A DNA stretch of 64,000 bases from NCBI RefSeq assembly GCF_030268065.1, contig NZ_BSDD01000007.1:1-64000 (forward strand), in the 5' to 3' direction. Position numbers and translations under genes: made by a program. The stretch comes from Geothrix rubra. GTDB taxonomy: Bacteria; Acidobacteriota; Holophagae; Holophagales; Holophagaceae. Of the stretch, positions 1-7,284 are shown piece after piece. Position 1 is the first letter of the stretch; every line of letters begins with the position of its first letter. A model generated the notes under the pieces. It was not told the origin of the DNA and did no database searches. It worked only from the letters and a program-made list of their open reading frames with translations.

Positions 1-2
1 TG

Positions 3-569
3 GACCTGGTGCACGCCCGGACGGCGATGTCCCTGCGCCTGAAGGACCACGCACGGGCCTCGAAATCGGCTGCGAAGGCCATGGCCAACGTCATCCAAGC
101 CCTGGATGCACAGATCAGGGCCCTGGAATCCGAGGTCCGGAAACATCTCCGTGCCCATGAGGCGTTGGCGGAACAGGCTGATCGCCTGGATTCCGTCATC
201 GGCGTAGGACTCCTCACAGCCGTCACCGTCATGACGGAACTGGGCGATCTGCGCCGCTTTGCCCGCAGCCGCCAGCTCACGGCCTTTGCCGGGATGAGCC
301 CGAGGCGCAAGGAGAGTGGAACCTCCGTCCATGGCAGGCCCCGGCTGTGCAAGCAGGGGAGCGCAAGGGTGCGGGCCGCCCTGTACCTGGCCGCCAGCGC
401 CGCCGTCCGGTTCAACCCGGACATGAAAGCCCTCTACGACCGCCTGCTCGCCCAGGGCAAGGTGAAGCGCGTGGCCCTGGGCGCCGTCATGCGCAAGCTC
501 CTCGTCCTCATGCGGGCCGTGCTCAAGGCCGACCGTGACTGGGTTCCCGAAGCTCAGGCCCTCCGCTGA
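3..569 (+). CDS. IS110-family transposase, C-terminal part (5' truncated by window edge)
   Basis: The reading frame enters from the window edge, so the N-terminal RuvC-like DEDD domain is not seen. What remains is an alpha-helical linker (first 60 residues or so) and a Transposase_20-type C-terminal domain. That domain shows the helix-hairpin-helix-like IGVGLLTA motif, the LTAFAGMSPRRKESGT block with the conserved SG pair, and the ARVRAALYLAA helix. In this family the serine-containing C-terminal domain works with the DEDD domain in recombination guided by a structured RNA encoded in the element. It lies upstream of, and on the same strand as, the cassette genes. The family call is secure; whether the element is active cannot be judged from a fragment. 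Confidence 0.85.
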   Translation, partial: DLVHARTAMSLRLKDHARASKSAAKAMANVIQALDAQIRALESEVRKHLRAHEALAEQADRLDSVIGVGLLTAVTVMTELGDLRRFARSRQLTAFAGMSPRRKESGTSVHGRPRLCKQGSARVRAALYLAASAAVRFNPDMKALYDRLLAQGKVKRVALGAVMRKLLVLMRAVLKADRDWVPEAQALR

Positions 570-648
570 TGGGAGGTTCCAGAACCTGCATTTCCTTCAC
601 AGCGGCGCCCCAGGCCCTAGCCGGGAGGGGCGCAAAGCAGAGCGGGCC

Positions 649-688
649 GCGAAAGGCGTGCCGGTGACCTTCCGGGCGCGCCTTTCGC
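649..688 (+). other. Strong hairpin in the 3' non-coding end of the IS110-like element
   Basis: Arms 649-662 and 675-688 pair over 14 bp (13 Watson-Crick pairs and one G.U) around a 12-base loop. A second small hairpin (TCGGC/GCCGA) follows near 695-707. There is no T-run, so it is not a typical terminator. In IS1111-type members of the IS110 family the bridge RNA is encoded at the transposase 3' side, so this could be part of such an RNA; that assignment is inference. Confidence 0.4.
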
Positions 689-770
689 GACCTTGCACCC
701 CTCTCGGCGAGCCGACCCTGCCCGCGCGAAGGAATGGCACCGTGGTACCTTGACGGTGAACTGACAACCT

Positions 771-845
771 CTCTCATCTTCCTGCTTCCCCGGCTTCGCT
801 CAGCGCCTCGGTGCAGGCGGGGCCGGTTAGCTTCATTCGTTAGGT
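771..845 (+). other. Right half of an attC-like site (left arm missing)
   Basis: The stretch matches the right half of the complete site at 1237-1360 almost base for base: CTCAGCGCCTCGG, then GCAGGCGGGGCCGGT, then GTTAGGT at 839-845 as the R' box. The complementary left arm (GCCTAAC box and CCCCGCCTG) is absent upstream, where the IS110-like non-coding end begins. The simplest reading is an attC split by the insertion sequence. Confidence 0.65.
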
Positions 846-861
846 GCCAGCCATTCCCCTC

Positions 862-1224
862 ATGACCTTCCACTTCGCTCAAACCCTGAACCAAGCCAAG
901 TCCATCTCTGGTAATGAAATCGCATTCATTTTGGTAGTCTCTGTCTTCTGTCTTATCGGCATCTACTATGGTGGTTGGATGTTTTTTCGCCCCAACAAGT
1001 ATTTAGAAGACAAAGAGAACTATCTCGAATGGGCTTTATTTGGTGGCTTCAAGAATATTGCGCCACGTCAACGAAGAATCGCGCGCCTATGGCTTTGGAA
1101 GAAGCGGAACCCACCAGACCAAAGGCGGAATACTCAGATCATTGGTGGCTTCGTGCTGGCCTCGAGTGTCTTGGTTGAACTTCTGCTTCTGAAATTGGTC
1201 CTGTTCGACAAAGTACTCCAATAG
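862..1224 (+). CDS. Small two-segment membrane protein, cassette gene
   Basis: Unrecognised protein of 120 residues. An N-terminal hydrophobic segment (about residues 18-40, containing FILVVSVFCLIGIYYGGW) and a C-terminal one (about 93-113) flank a basic, aromatic-rich loop with RRIARLWLWKKR. This suggests an inner-membrane protein with both ends on one side. The ATG at 862 is preferred over a GTG at 844 that overlaps the attC R' box. Base composition is much AT-richer than the rest of the window, with codons such as ATT, TTG and GTA, which supports recent acquisition. It lies between two attC-like sites. No function can be assigned. Confidence 0.6.
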   Translation: MTFHFAQTLNQAKSISGNEIAFILVVSVFCLIGIYYGGWMFFRPNKYLEDKENYLEWALFGGFKNIAPRQRRIARLWLWKKRNPPDQRRNTQIIGGFVLASSVLVELLLLKLVLFDKVLQ

Positions 1225-1236
1225 GTATGCCCATGC

Positions 1237-1360
1237 GCCTAACCCCTAGCTCAACTCGGACCCCGCCTGTATTGTCTTCCCCTCTTTCTCTTGTTCCGTC
1301 TTCCTCGGCTCCGCTCAGCGCCTCGGCGCAGGCGGGGCCGGTGAGCTTCTTTCGTTAGGC
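1237..1360 (+). other. attC recombination site (complete)
   Basis: The site starts with GCCTAAC (1237-1243, R'' box) and ends with GTTAGGC (1354-1360, R' box), an exact inverted pair matching the attC consensus RYYYAAC/GTTRRRY. Inner arms also pair: GCTCA with TGAGC, then CCCCGCCTG with CAGGCGGGG. The 124-base length is within the known attC range. It begins 12 bases after the stop of the preceding gene. Confidence 0.75.
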
Positions 1361-1389
1361 CACTGGATTGCCATTGAGGAGACTCTGCT

Positions 1390-1638
1390 TTGGGTGCAGC
1401 ATTCTGGATTCGTCGATTCTTCCTCGTCTGGGTTTTCGCCGCCCTCATCATTGGCGGTGCCCAGGCTCTTAAGGGTCACTCCCTGAAATATGCAATGGTT
1501 CAGGGCCTTCTCTGGGCCACTGTTTCCGCAATGGTCTTCACGGTCTCCCGCTTCTTCCGATCCCGGCACGGCCAGCATTGCGCCATGTGCAAGGACACAC
1601 CGGAAATGCAGCCCCATCATCACGAGCCAACGGCCTAA
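1390..1638 (+). CDS. Small membrane protein, cassette gene
   Basis: Unrecognised 82-residue protein with a hydrophobic segment at about residues 10-26 (FFLVWVFAALIIGG) and a second, weaker one at about 36-53. The tail is polar and contains a CAMC pair and a run of histidines, which could bind metal. The start is a TTG with a GAGGAGA ribosome-binding sequence about eight bases upstream. The TAA stop at 1636-1638 lies inside the GCCTAAC box of the following attC site, a typical cassette arrangement. Reality is supported by cassette context rather than homology. Confidence 0.5.
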   Translation: MGAAFWIRRFFLVWVFAALIIGGAQALKGHSLKYAMVQGLLWATVSAMVFTVSRFFRSRHGQHCAMCKDTPEMQPHHHEPTA

Positions 1639-1756
1639 CCCTCCGCTCAGCTCGGCCCCAACCGCCCCTGCCTTCCACCCGCGCTCAGGTTCCCGGTTCC
1701 CCGACTCCGCTCGTCATCTCGGTGCAGGCGCGGCCGGTCGGCCACATCCGCCAGGC
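1633..1756 (+). other. attC site with degenerate right box
   Basis: The left box is a perfect GCCTAAC at 1633-1639, followed by GCTCAGCTCGG, which parallels the left arm of the preceding site. The right arm GGTGCAGGCGCGGCCGGT aligns with the other sites, but the terminal box reads GCCAGGC (1750-1756) instead of GTTAGGC. Length is 124 bases, identical to the previous site. Confidence 0.65.
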
Positions 1757-1807
1757 GAATTCCCGGATAGGGATCCCCACTTCAGCCGCCTTTCCAAGGA
1801 GATGCAA

Positions 1808-2113
1808 ATGGTCAAGGTAGGCCTTCTTCTTCGTCTTGAAGCGAAACCGGGCAAGGAGGCTGACGTTGCTGATTTCCTCACCAAGGCCCTTCCCCTGATC
1901 CTCGCTGAAGCGGACACCACCGCGTGGTTCGGCCTTCAGGTGGGCCCCAGCACCTTCGGGATTTTCGACGCATTCCCGCATGAAGCGGGCCGGGACGCCC
2001 ACATCACGGGGAAGGTCGCCGATCTTCTCAGAGCAACCTGGACTGACATGCTTTCATGCCCACCCATAATCGAAAAAGCCTCCATCCTTGCCGCCAAGCT
2101 GCCTGAATCATGA
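1808..2113 (+). CDS. ABM-superfamily (antibiotic biosynthesis monooxygenase-like) protein, cassette gene
   Basis: A 101-residue single-domain protein resembling the dimeric alpha+beta barrel ABM/quinol-monooxygenase-like family. It opens with a beta strand (KVGLLLRLEAKPGKE), has a helix with ADFLTKALPLILAE, a strand with TTAWFGLQVG, and a FGIFDAFPHEAGRDAHITG block typical of the second half. Members are small cytosolic oxygenases or stress proteins without a cofactor. The ATG at 1808 is chosen because AAGGAG lies six bases upstream; the ATG at 1802 would touch it. The next gene overlaps its stop as ATGA. Substrate unknown. Confidence 0.65.
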   Translation: MVKVGLLLRLEAKPGKEADVADFLTKALPLILAEADTTAWFGLQVGPSTFGIFDAFPHEAGRDAHITGKVADLLRATWTDMLSCPPIIEKASILAAKLPES

Positions 2114-2349
2114 CTGACCGCCTGGCCTCCCGCTCCACCATGACCCGAACCACGGCACGCACCTTCTGCCTTCTGCTGGCCGGTCTGGGTGTCCTCTCCC
2201 TTCTTGCCGCCCCAACCAGAACCTGGCCTCGGTTCCCATTTCCCCTCGGTGCCGTCCTGCTCGGGACGGCGGGATGGCTCCGCAGGATCCGCAGGTCCCG
2301 GTCGCAAGGGCCCATCTCAAGGCCACATTCAAGTGAGGTGCTCCCATGA
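2110..2349 (+). CDS. Hypothetical small membrane protein
   Basis: Unrecognised 79-residue protein overlapping both neighbours by four bases (ATGA at each junction), which suggests translational coupling between the ABM-like and VOC genes. It has two hydrophobic stretches (about residues 18-34 and 43-56) followed by a very basic segment, RRIRRSRS. No clear ribosome-binding site precedes it apart from the overlap. Coding potential is modest, so it could be a non-functional spacer; the exact double overlap is the main support. Confidence 0.45.
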   Translation: MTDRLASRSTMTRTTARTFCLLLAGLGVLSLLAAPTRTWPRFPFPLGAVLLGTAGWLRRIRRSRSQGPISRPHSSEVLP

Positions 2350-2723
2350 AGCGAGTCGTCGGGATCGGTGGGATCTTCTTTAAGGCGCGTGATCCAGAAG
2401 CGCTCCGGGCCTGGTACAAGGCTCACCTCGGCATCGACGTCCAGGACTGGGGCGGCACGACGTTCCCCTGGGACCGGCCTGACGGGATGACGGTCTGGAG
2501 CATCTTCCCGGGTTCCTCCGAGGCCTTCGCGCCAAGCAGCTCTTCATTCATGGTGAATTACGTGGTCGAAGACCTTCAGGCGGTCCTAGCGGTCCTCCGG
2601 TCTGAAGGATGTGAGGTCGACTCCAATGTCGATGAATCCGATTTCGGGACCTTCGGTTGGGTCATGGATCCCGAGGGGAACCGGATTGAACTGTGGCAAC
2701 CTCCAGAGTCCCCCGCCTCCTGA
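2346..2723 (+). CDS. VOC/glyoxalase-fold protein, cassette gene
   Basis: A 125-residue vicinal-oxygen-chelate family protein. The N-terminal beta-alpha-beta module contains GIFFKARDPEALRAWYKAHL, and the C-terminal module ends with GWVMDPEGNRIELWQPP, whose glutamate is the usual metal-ligand position in this fold. Family members include glyoxalase I-like isomerases, dioxygenases and drug-binding resistance proteins; the substrate cannot be read from sequence. VOC proteins are common integron cassette cargo, which fits the neighbouring attC-like sites. It starts within the stop of the preceding small gene and may be translationally coupled to it. Confidence 0.8.
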   Translation: MKRVVGIGGIFFKARDPEALRAWYKAHLGIDVQDWGGTTFPWDRPDGMTVWSIFPGSSEAFAPSSSSFMVNYVVEDLQAVLAVLRSEGCEVDSNVDESDFGTFGWVMDPEGNRIELWQPPESPAS

Positions 2724-2819
2724 ATCAAGGCGACGTCCGGAGGTAACAATCGGCGAGCGCACCCATCGGAACGGTGGAACCTTCCGGAAGGGGCTGGATG
2801 CCGGCACCCCAGCGCCACC

Positions 2820-2945
2820 GACGCCCTGCGTTCACCCCACCCGATGCTCCCAAGATCGCACCCTCATCCTCTTCTCGAAGCCCGTCCGCCTTGCCTTCGT
2901 TCAGCGCCTCGGTGCGGCGAGAATGATCCCATCCATTCGTCCGAT
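2820..2945 (+). other. Decayed attC-like element
   Basis: Between the VOC gene and the next cassette gene lies 243 bases of non-coding DNA. Its distal part (about 2899-2945) aligns with the right half of the other sites: TCAGCGCCTCGGTGCGGCG, then an ATTCGTCC where the others have TTCGTTAGG. Neither outer box matches consensus, so the site is probably no longer recombinogenic. The first 100 bases of the gap hold nothing recognisable. Confidence 0.4.
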
Positions 2946-2966
2946 CCTTCCACGGAGGTGCCTGCC

Positions 2967-3233
2967 ATGAAGCGCTACCTTGATAAGGCCTCAGCCCTCA
3001 CCCTCGCCCTGACCTTGGTGCTGTTTGTCGTCGCCCTCTTCGCGAAGGGGTTCACCCATGACCTCCTGCTTGAAGCAGGGGTGTTCCTGGTGTCGATCAA
3101 ACTGGTCCTGGCTGGCTACAAGAACGAGCAGGGAACCCGCCTCCTGCTTGACCGCCTGGATCGCATCGACCACCAGCTGGGACAGCTGACGGATCGGGAA
3201 TCGGCCGGCCAGGCTCCCACGCCGCGCTCCTGA
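2967..3233 (+). CDS. Small two-TM membrane protein, cassette gene
   Basis: An 88-residue protein with two hydrophobic segments (about residues 9-26, LTLALTLVLFVVALFAKG; and about 33-50) followed by an amphipathic, charged helix with LLLDRLDRIDHQLGQL that may form a coiled coil. The ATG follows a GGAGG six to ten bases upstream (2954-2958). No family recognised. It is the last gene of the cassette array and is followed within ten bases by the final attC-like site. Confidence 0.6.
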   Translation: MKRYLDKASALTLALTLVLFVVALFAKGFTHDLLLEAGVFLVSIKLVLAGYKNEQGTRLLLDRLDRIDHQLGQLTDRESAGQAPTPRS

Positions 3234-3242
3234 ATTCCGCAC

Positions 3243-3326
3243 GCCCCGATTCAAGTCGGACCGCCCCGGCCTGCCTTCCGTCCAGGCCACGGCGCAGGCG
3301 GGACAGATCGGCCTTCTTCGTCAGGC
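3243..3326 (+). other. Terminal attC-like site (84 bases)
   Basis: A shorter relative of the upstream sites. The left part TTCAAGTCGGACC parallels GCTCAACTCGGACC, and the right part GGCGCAGGCGGGACAGATCG ends in GTCAGGC at 3320-3326, one base from the GTTAGGC consensus. The left outer box (around 3243) is degenerate. It marks the apparent end of the cassette array. Confidence 0.6.
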
Positions 3327-3360
3327 CTGGCCGACCATCAACAGGCTCAAGGGCCCCACC

Positions 3361-3498
3361 CTATTTTTTCTTCTTGGCCGGGAAGAGCGCAGGTTTCGCC
3401 AGCGGTTCGGCGAGCTTGCCGCCCAGCTCCGCTCCGCGGTGGGTGGCTCCGTGGATCACGGCAGGCTTGGCTTTCTTCGGTTTCTTGTCGTTCGACAT
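3361..3498 (-). CDS. Lysine-rich 45-residue protein
   Basis: Unrecognised small protein. It begins with a basic N-terminus (MSNDKKPKKAKPAV), has a central segment with IHGATHRGAELGG, and ends in a run of four lysines before a TAG stop. A GGAAAGA ribosome-binding sequence lies about seven bases before the ATG. Codon choice (mostly C/G third positions) is chromosomal rather than cassette-like. The polybasic ends would suit a nucleic-acid-associated protein, but that is speculation. It lies downstream of, and on the same strand as, the subtilisin gene, beyond a hairpin. Confidence 0.5.
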   Translation of the reverse strand: MSNDKKPKKAKPAVIHGATHRGAELGGKLAEPLAKPALFPAKKKK

Positions 3499-3620
3499 GG
3501 CGTTTCTTTCCGGGCGCCGGCAAAGGTGCACCGGGCTCCAGGTCCATCATGGTCCCAATTCCTGTCGGCACCCGGTATTTCGCCTGGAAGGCCTTCCCGC
3601 GCCACCGTTCCAGGTCGGAC

Positions 3621-3642
3621 GGAGCCGGCGCGGGCCGGCTCC
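3621..3642 (-). terminator. Hairpin downstream of the subtilisin gene
   Basis: A perfect 9-bp stem (GGAGCCGGC with GCCGGCTCC) closes a four-base loop 20 bases beyond the subtilisin stop. There is no T-run on the minus strand, so termination, if any, is not classically intrinsic. Confidence 0.35.
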
Positions 3643-3661
3643 GCCCCGTCTCCGCCTGCGT

Positions 3662-4987
3662 TCAGCGCAGGGCCTCGTAGGCATTCACCCGGCCGTGGCC
3701 CGAGTAGGGATCGGCGCCGGGCTTGAGGATGTCGTCGGCGCTCTGCTGGATGCGCCGCTTCAGCTCGGCCGGGGCCATCCGGCCGTACTTCCCCACGATC
3801 AGCGCGGCCACGCCGGAGACGTGGGGGGCCGCCATGGAGGTGCCGGCCGCGAAGTAGAAGAGCCAGGGCCCGGCGCTGGCCTCCTTGCCCCCGGGGCTGA
3901 GCACCATGTCGTAGACGTAGCTCGCACCGGGATAGACGAAGTCGCCGCCCGGCGCAGCCACGTTCACCACCGACTGGCCGAAGTTGGTGTACGAGGCTGG
4001 CCGGTCGAAGTCGGCCAGGCCGTAGGGGCCCGTGGCGGCCACCGCCATGCCATTGCCGGACTGGGCCGGGATGGACCAGAGGCGGCTGTTGAGGTTCACG
4101 CCTTCGTTGCCCGCCGAGATGACGCAGAGCGAGCCCGCCGCCGTGGCATGGGTGATGGCGCGGTTGAGGGCCGCGATCAGGGGGCCCGATCCGCCGCCGC
4201 CCGCATTCATGCGGTCGAAGGTGGCGCCCAGGCTCATGTTGATGACATCGGCCTGCACGTCGGGCCCGGAGGCGTACAGGAGCCCGGAGATCAGCCAGGA
4301 GAAGGAGCCGCTCCCGTTGGTGCTGCGCAGCACCTTCACCGCCACGATCTCGGCTTGCGGGGCCACGCCCTGGGAGCCCCGGTTGTTGATGGGCGCGGCG
4401 ATGATGCCGGCCACGTGGGTGCCGTGGTTGAACCCGAGGACCACCGGGTCGACGCCGGTCTCGGTGGGGACGAAGGAGCGGCTGAGGGTCAGGTTCACGT
4501 TGGGGCCGATGTCGGGATGCTGGGTGTAGATGCCGGCATCGAGCACCGCCACCCGGGCCCGCTTCACCCCCCAGCCCAGGTCGCCATTGGCCGCGGTCTG
4601 GTCCGCATGAATCTGGCGCATGTTCCACTGGTACGCCCAGAGGGGCTCGCTGTTGACGCCGGTGGCCTCCAGGTCGGAAGCCTGGACCACCGTGGCATGC
4701 ACATCGGGGATCCACGGCACTTCGATGTCCTCGGCGGCCTGCTGCACCCGCGCATCCGCGGTGACGAGGGCCAGGAAATCCGGGTTGGCGGAAGTCGCCA
4801 GCACCACGCCGATCTGCGGGAGGCGGCCCGTGACCGTTCCGCCCGCGGCGGCCATCAGGTCGTCCAGGTCGGCGCTGGCGGGGCCCTGGCCCTTGGCGAG
4901 GATCAGGTAGGGGCGGGGGGTCCCGGCGGCGAGGACGAGGCCGCCCCCCAGGACCAGGGCCAGGAAAAGGTTGGAATACCGGGACAT
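3662..4987 (-). CDS. Secreted subtilisin-family (S8) serine protease
   Basis: A 441-residue S8 peptidase. Residues 1-21 form a signal peptide ([16 protein letters not shown]). Residues 25-100 look like an inhibitor I9-type propeptide. The catalytic triad is intact: Asp150 in VAVLDAGI, His188 in NHGTHVAGI, and Ser384 in [11 protein letters not shown], with oxyanion Asn294 in SAGNEG. The mature enzyme ends soon after the domain with a [11 protein letters not shown] motif that is usual in this family, so there is no C-terminal anchor. It is probably exported to the periplasm or medium for protein degradation. It lies 181 bases downstream of recG with its own candidate promoter. Confidence 0.92.
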   Translation of the reverse strand: MSRYSNLFLALVLGGGLVLAAGTPRPYLILAKGQGPASADLDDLMAAAGGTVTGRLPQIGVVLATSANPDFLALVTADARVQQAAEDIEVPWIPDVHATVVQASDLEATGVNSEPLWAYQWNMRQIHADQTAANGDLGWGVKRARVAVLDAGIYTQHPDIGPNVNLTLSRSFVPTETGVDPVVLGFNHGTHVAGIIAAPINNRGSQGVAPQAEIVAVKVLRSTNGSGSFSWLISGLLYASGPDVQADVINMSLGATFDRMNAGGGGSGPLIAALNRAITHATAAGSLCVISAGNEGVNLNSRLWSIPAQSGNGMAVAATGPYGLADFDRPASYTNFGQSVVNVAAPGGDFVYPGASYVYDMVLSPGGKEASAGPWLFYFAAGTSMAAPHVSGVAALIVGKYGRMAPAELKRRIQQSADDILKPGADPYSGHGRVNAYEALR

Positions 4988-5076
4988 GGTTCATCTCCTG
5001 CTAGGACCGTCGGCCGGGCGGCGGTCGGGTTGGGTGAGACAGGGACTCATGTAAAAAAACGATGTCTGGTATCTAA

Positions 5077-5104
5077 ATCATGGTCTTTTCGACAAGCCTG
5101 TCAA
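5077..5104 (-). promoter_or_regulatory. Candidate sigma-70 promoter of the subtilisin gene
   Basis: On the minus strand TTGACA (5099-5104) and CATGAT (5077-5082) are separated by 16 bases, inside an AT-rich patch in the recG-protease gap. The -35 is perfect; the -10 matches four of six positions. The start codon is 90 bases downstream. Confidence 0.45.
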
Positions 5105-5168
5105 CAACAGGTTTCCCGGGAGCCCGGGGTCGCCGGGCTCCGAGGGCCGGAGCAGGTCCGCCCTGCCC

Positions 5169-7253
5169 TCAGCTCACGTCGGCGAGGCGCAGCCGGGCCT
5201 GCTCCCGGCGGAGCCAGTCCATCTGGCGCTCACTGAGGCCCTGGGCCAACGCGCGGTCGGCGGCCTCGCGGCAGCGCAGGAGGAGGGCGCGGTCCCGCAC
5301 GAGGTCCGCCACCTGGAACTGGGGGAGGCCCGCCTGGCGCACGCCGAAGAACTCGCCGGGGCCGCGCAGCTCGAGATCCTTCTGGGCGATGCGGAAGCCG
5401 TCCTGGGTCTCCACCAGGGTCTGCAGGCGTTCCGTCTCCGAGCCGCTGATCATGTGGAAGTGGCTGCGGTGGGCACCACGGCCCACGCGGCCCCGCAGCT
5501 GGTGGAGCTGGCTGAGGCCGAAGCGCTCGGCGTGGTCCACCACCATCACCGTGGCGTTGGGCACGTCCACGCCCACCTCGATCACGGTGGTGGCCAGCAG
5601 GATCTTCGACGCGCCGGCCACGAAGCGCCCCATGCGGGCGGCCATCTCGTCGGCCTTCAGGCGCCCGTGGACGACCTCGATGGGCTCGTCGGGGAAGATG
5701 CCGCGCAGGAGGGCCTCCATGGCCTGGATGTCCCGCAGCTGCACCTTGCCCTCGTCGGAGGGGTCGATGCTCGGGCTCACCACGAAGGCCTGCCGGCCCT
5801 CCGCCAGCTCCCGGCGCACCAGCTCCCAGGCCCGCTCTGCGGACTCCGGGCGGTGCAGCTTCGTGGTGATGGGCTGGCGGCCCGGGGGCAGCTCGTCCAG
5901 CACGCTCTGGTCCAGGTCGCCGAAGACCGCCAGGGCCAGCGACCGGGGGATGGGCGTGGCGCTCATGACCAGCCAGTGGGGGTCGCCGCCCTTCTCCTTG
6001 AGGGCCTCGCGCTGCTTCACCCCGAAGCGGTGCTGCTCGTCCACCACCACCAGCTGCAGCCGGTGGAAGGCCACGGACTCCTGGAAAAGGGCGTGGGTGC
6101 CCACCACGTAGCGGGCCTCGCCGGAGGCGATGCGGGCCAGGGCCGCGCGCTTCTCGGCGGCCTTCATGCCCCCCAGCAGCAGCTGCATGGCGCCGGCTTC
6201 GGGCCCCAGCAGGCGCTGGAAGCTGGCGGCGTGCTGGCGGGCCAGCACCTCCGTGGGCACCAGCAGGGCCCCCTGCCCGCCCGTCTCCGCCACCATGGCC
6301 AGCGACAGGAACGCCACGAGGGTCTTGCCGCTGCCCACGTCGCCCTGGAGGAGGCGGTTCATCACGCGGCCGGAGGTGACGTCGTCCACGATCTCCTTGA
6401 AGGCCCGCCGCTGGGCCCCCGTGAGCTTGAAGGGCAGGTAGGCCTTCAGCCGCTCCCGCAGCTCGGGCGAGGTGGGCACCACCAGGCCCCGGCGCTTCAG
6501 CCGTCCGGCCCGGCGCAGGGCCACGCCCAGGGCGAAGGCGAAGAGCTCCTCCGCCGCCAGGCGCCGGTGGGCGGGCGTGCTGCCCGACTCCAGGGCGCGG
6601 GCGTCGCTCTCGTCCGGGGGCTCGTGGAGCAGGCGCAGGGCGGTGAGGGTGTCCGGCAGGTCCTTGGACAGGTCCAGGGGCAGCCATTCCTCCGGGGGAT
6701 GGGCGCGGCCCAGGGCCTCGGTCACCAGGCGCTGCCGCACCCGGCCCGTGAGCGGGCCCAGCTTGCGGTAGAGGGGCAGGAAGCGCCGCACCCAGGGCGT
6801 CTCCTCCTCGCGGCCCATGAGCTCGAACTGGGGCGAGCGCAGCTCCAGGCCCTGGCGGCCCATCGTGAGCGGGCCGAAGGCCAGCAGCCGGTCACCCACC
6901 TTCAGCGTCCGTCCCAGGTAGGGCTGGTTGAACCAGAGGAGGCGCAGGGTGCCGGTGTCGTCCGCCAGCAGGACCTCCGTGAGGGCCATGTGCTGGACCC
7001 GCGTGGTGCTCTGGCGCAGGTCCTGGATCGTCCCCAGGACGGTGACCACCCCGCCTTCGGGCGCCTCGAAGCCCCGCAGCTCCAGGCTGTCCAGGGTCCG
7101 CAGGCTGCCCCGGTCCACGTAGCGGTAGGGCAGGCTCCAGAGCAGGTCGCGCAGGGTGTCGAGGCCCGCCTCCTGCAGGGCCGCCGCCCGCGCGGGGCCC
7201 AGGCCCCGGAGGACAGTGACCTTGGTGCTGAGCGGGAGGGGCGCGAGGGACAT
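5169..7253 (-). CDS. recG: ATP-dependent DNA helicase RecG
   Basis: RecG is a branched-DNA translocase that regresses stalled replication forks and processes recombination junctions. The 694-residue length matches the family. The N-terminal wedge/OB region (about residues 60-160) is followed by a DEAD/DEAH-type motor: Walker A GDVGSGKT near residue 305, the VVVDEQHRFGVKQRE box (DEQH), SATPIPRSLAL (motif III), and in the second RecA domain ATTVIEVGVDVPNA and QLRGRVGRG. The C-terminal segment FFGVRQAGLPQF is typical of RecG. No partner gene is adjacent. Confidence 0.96.
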   Translation of the reverse strand: MSLAPLPLSTKVTVLRGLGPARAAALQEAGLDTLRDLLWSLPYRYVDRGSLRTLDSLELRGFEAPEGGVVTVLGTIQDLRQSTTRVQHMALTEVLLADDTGTLRLLWFNQPYLGRTLKVGDRLLAFGPLTMGRQGLELRSPQFELMGREEETPWVRRFLPLYRKLGPLTGRVRQRLVTEALGRAHPPEEWLPLDLSKDLPDTLTALRLLHEPPDESDARALESGSTPAHRRLAAEELFAFALGVALRRAGRLKRRGLVVPTSPELRERLKAYLPFKLTGAQRRAFKEIVDDVTSGRVMNRLLQGDVGSGKTLVAFLSLAMVAETGGQGALLVPTEVLARQHAASFQRLLGPEAGAMQLLLGGMKAAEKRAALARIASGEARYVVGTHALFQESVAFHRLQLVVVDEQHRFGVKQREALKEKGGDPHWLVMSATPIPRSLALAVFGDLDQSVLDELPPGRQPITTKLHRPESAERAWELVRRELAEGRQAFVVSPSIDPSDEGKVQLRDIQAMEALLRGIFPDEPIEVVHGRLKADEMAARMGRFVAGASKILLATTVIEVGVDVPNATVMVVDHAERFGLSQLHQLRGRVGRGAHRSHFHMISGSETERLQTLVETQDGFRIAQKDLELRGPGEFFGVRQAGLPQFQVADLVRDRALLLRCREAADRALAQGLSERQMDWLRREQARLRLADVS

Positions 7254-7284
7254 GCCCTTCCAGGCTAGCCGAGGCGGCGGCTCC

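Larger units (their letters stand above)
1..770 (+). mobile_element. 3' part of an IS110/IS1111-family insertion sequence
   Basis: The window opens inside a transposase gene of the IS110 superfamily, and about 200 bases of non-coding DNA follow its stop codon. That non-coding stretch holds a strong hairpin (649-688) and then abuts half of an attC-like palindrome (from about 771). No terminal inverted repeats are visible, as expected for this superfamily. The right boundary is inferred from where homology to the next attC site begins; the left end lies outside the window. Confidence 0.6.
771..3326 (+). mobile_element. Integron-type gene cassette array (distal end)
   Basis: Six same-strand small genes are divided into four units by a series of related palindromic elements with attC architecture (half site ending at 845; 1237-1360; 1633-1756; degenerate about 2820-2945; 3243-3326). 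Sites sit just downstream of stop codons, one with the stop inside its R'' box, as is usual for cassettes. The first gene is distinctly AT-richer than the chromosome. No integrase gene is in the window; from attC orientation it should lie to the left. After 3326 the DNA returns to ordinary chromosomal genes. Confidence 0.7.

Noticed and set aside
3374-5236. Plus-strand 620-codon frame opposite the subtilisin gene
   Set aside because: The minus strand carries an intact catalytic triad and signal peptide; the plus frame is His/Gly/Val-rich noise.
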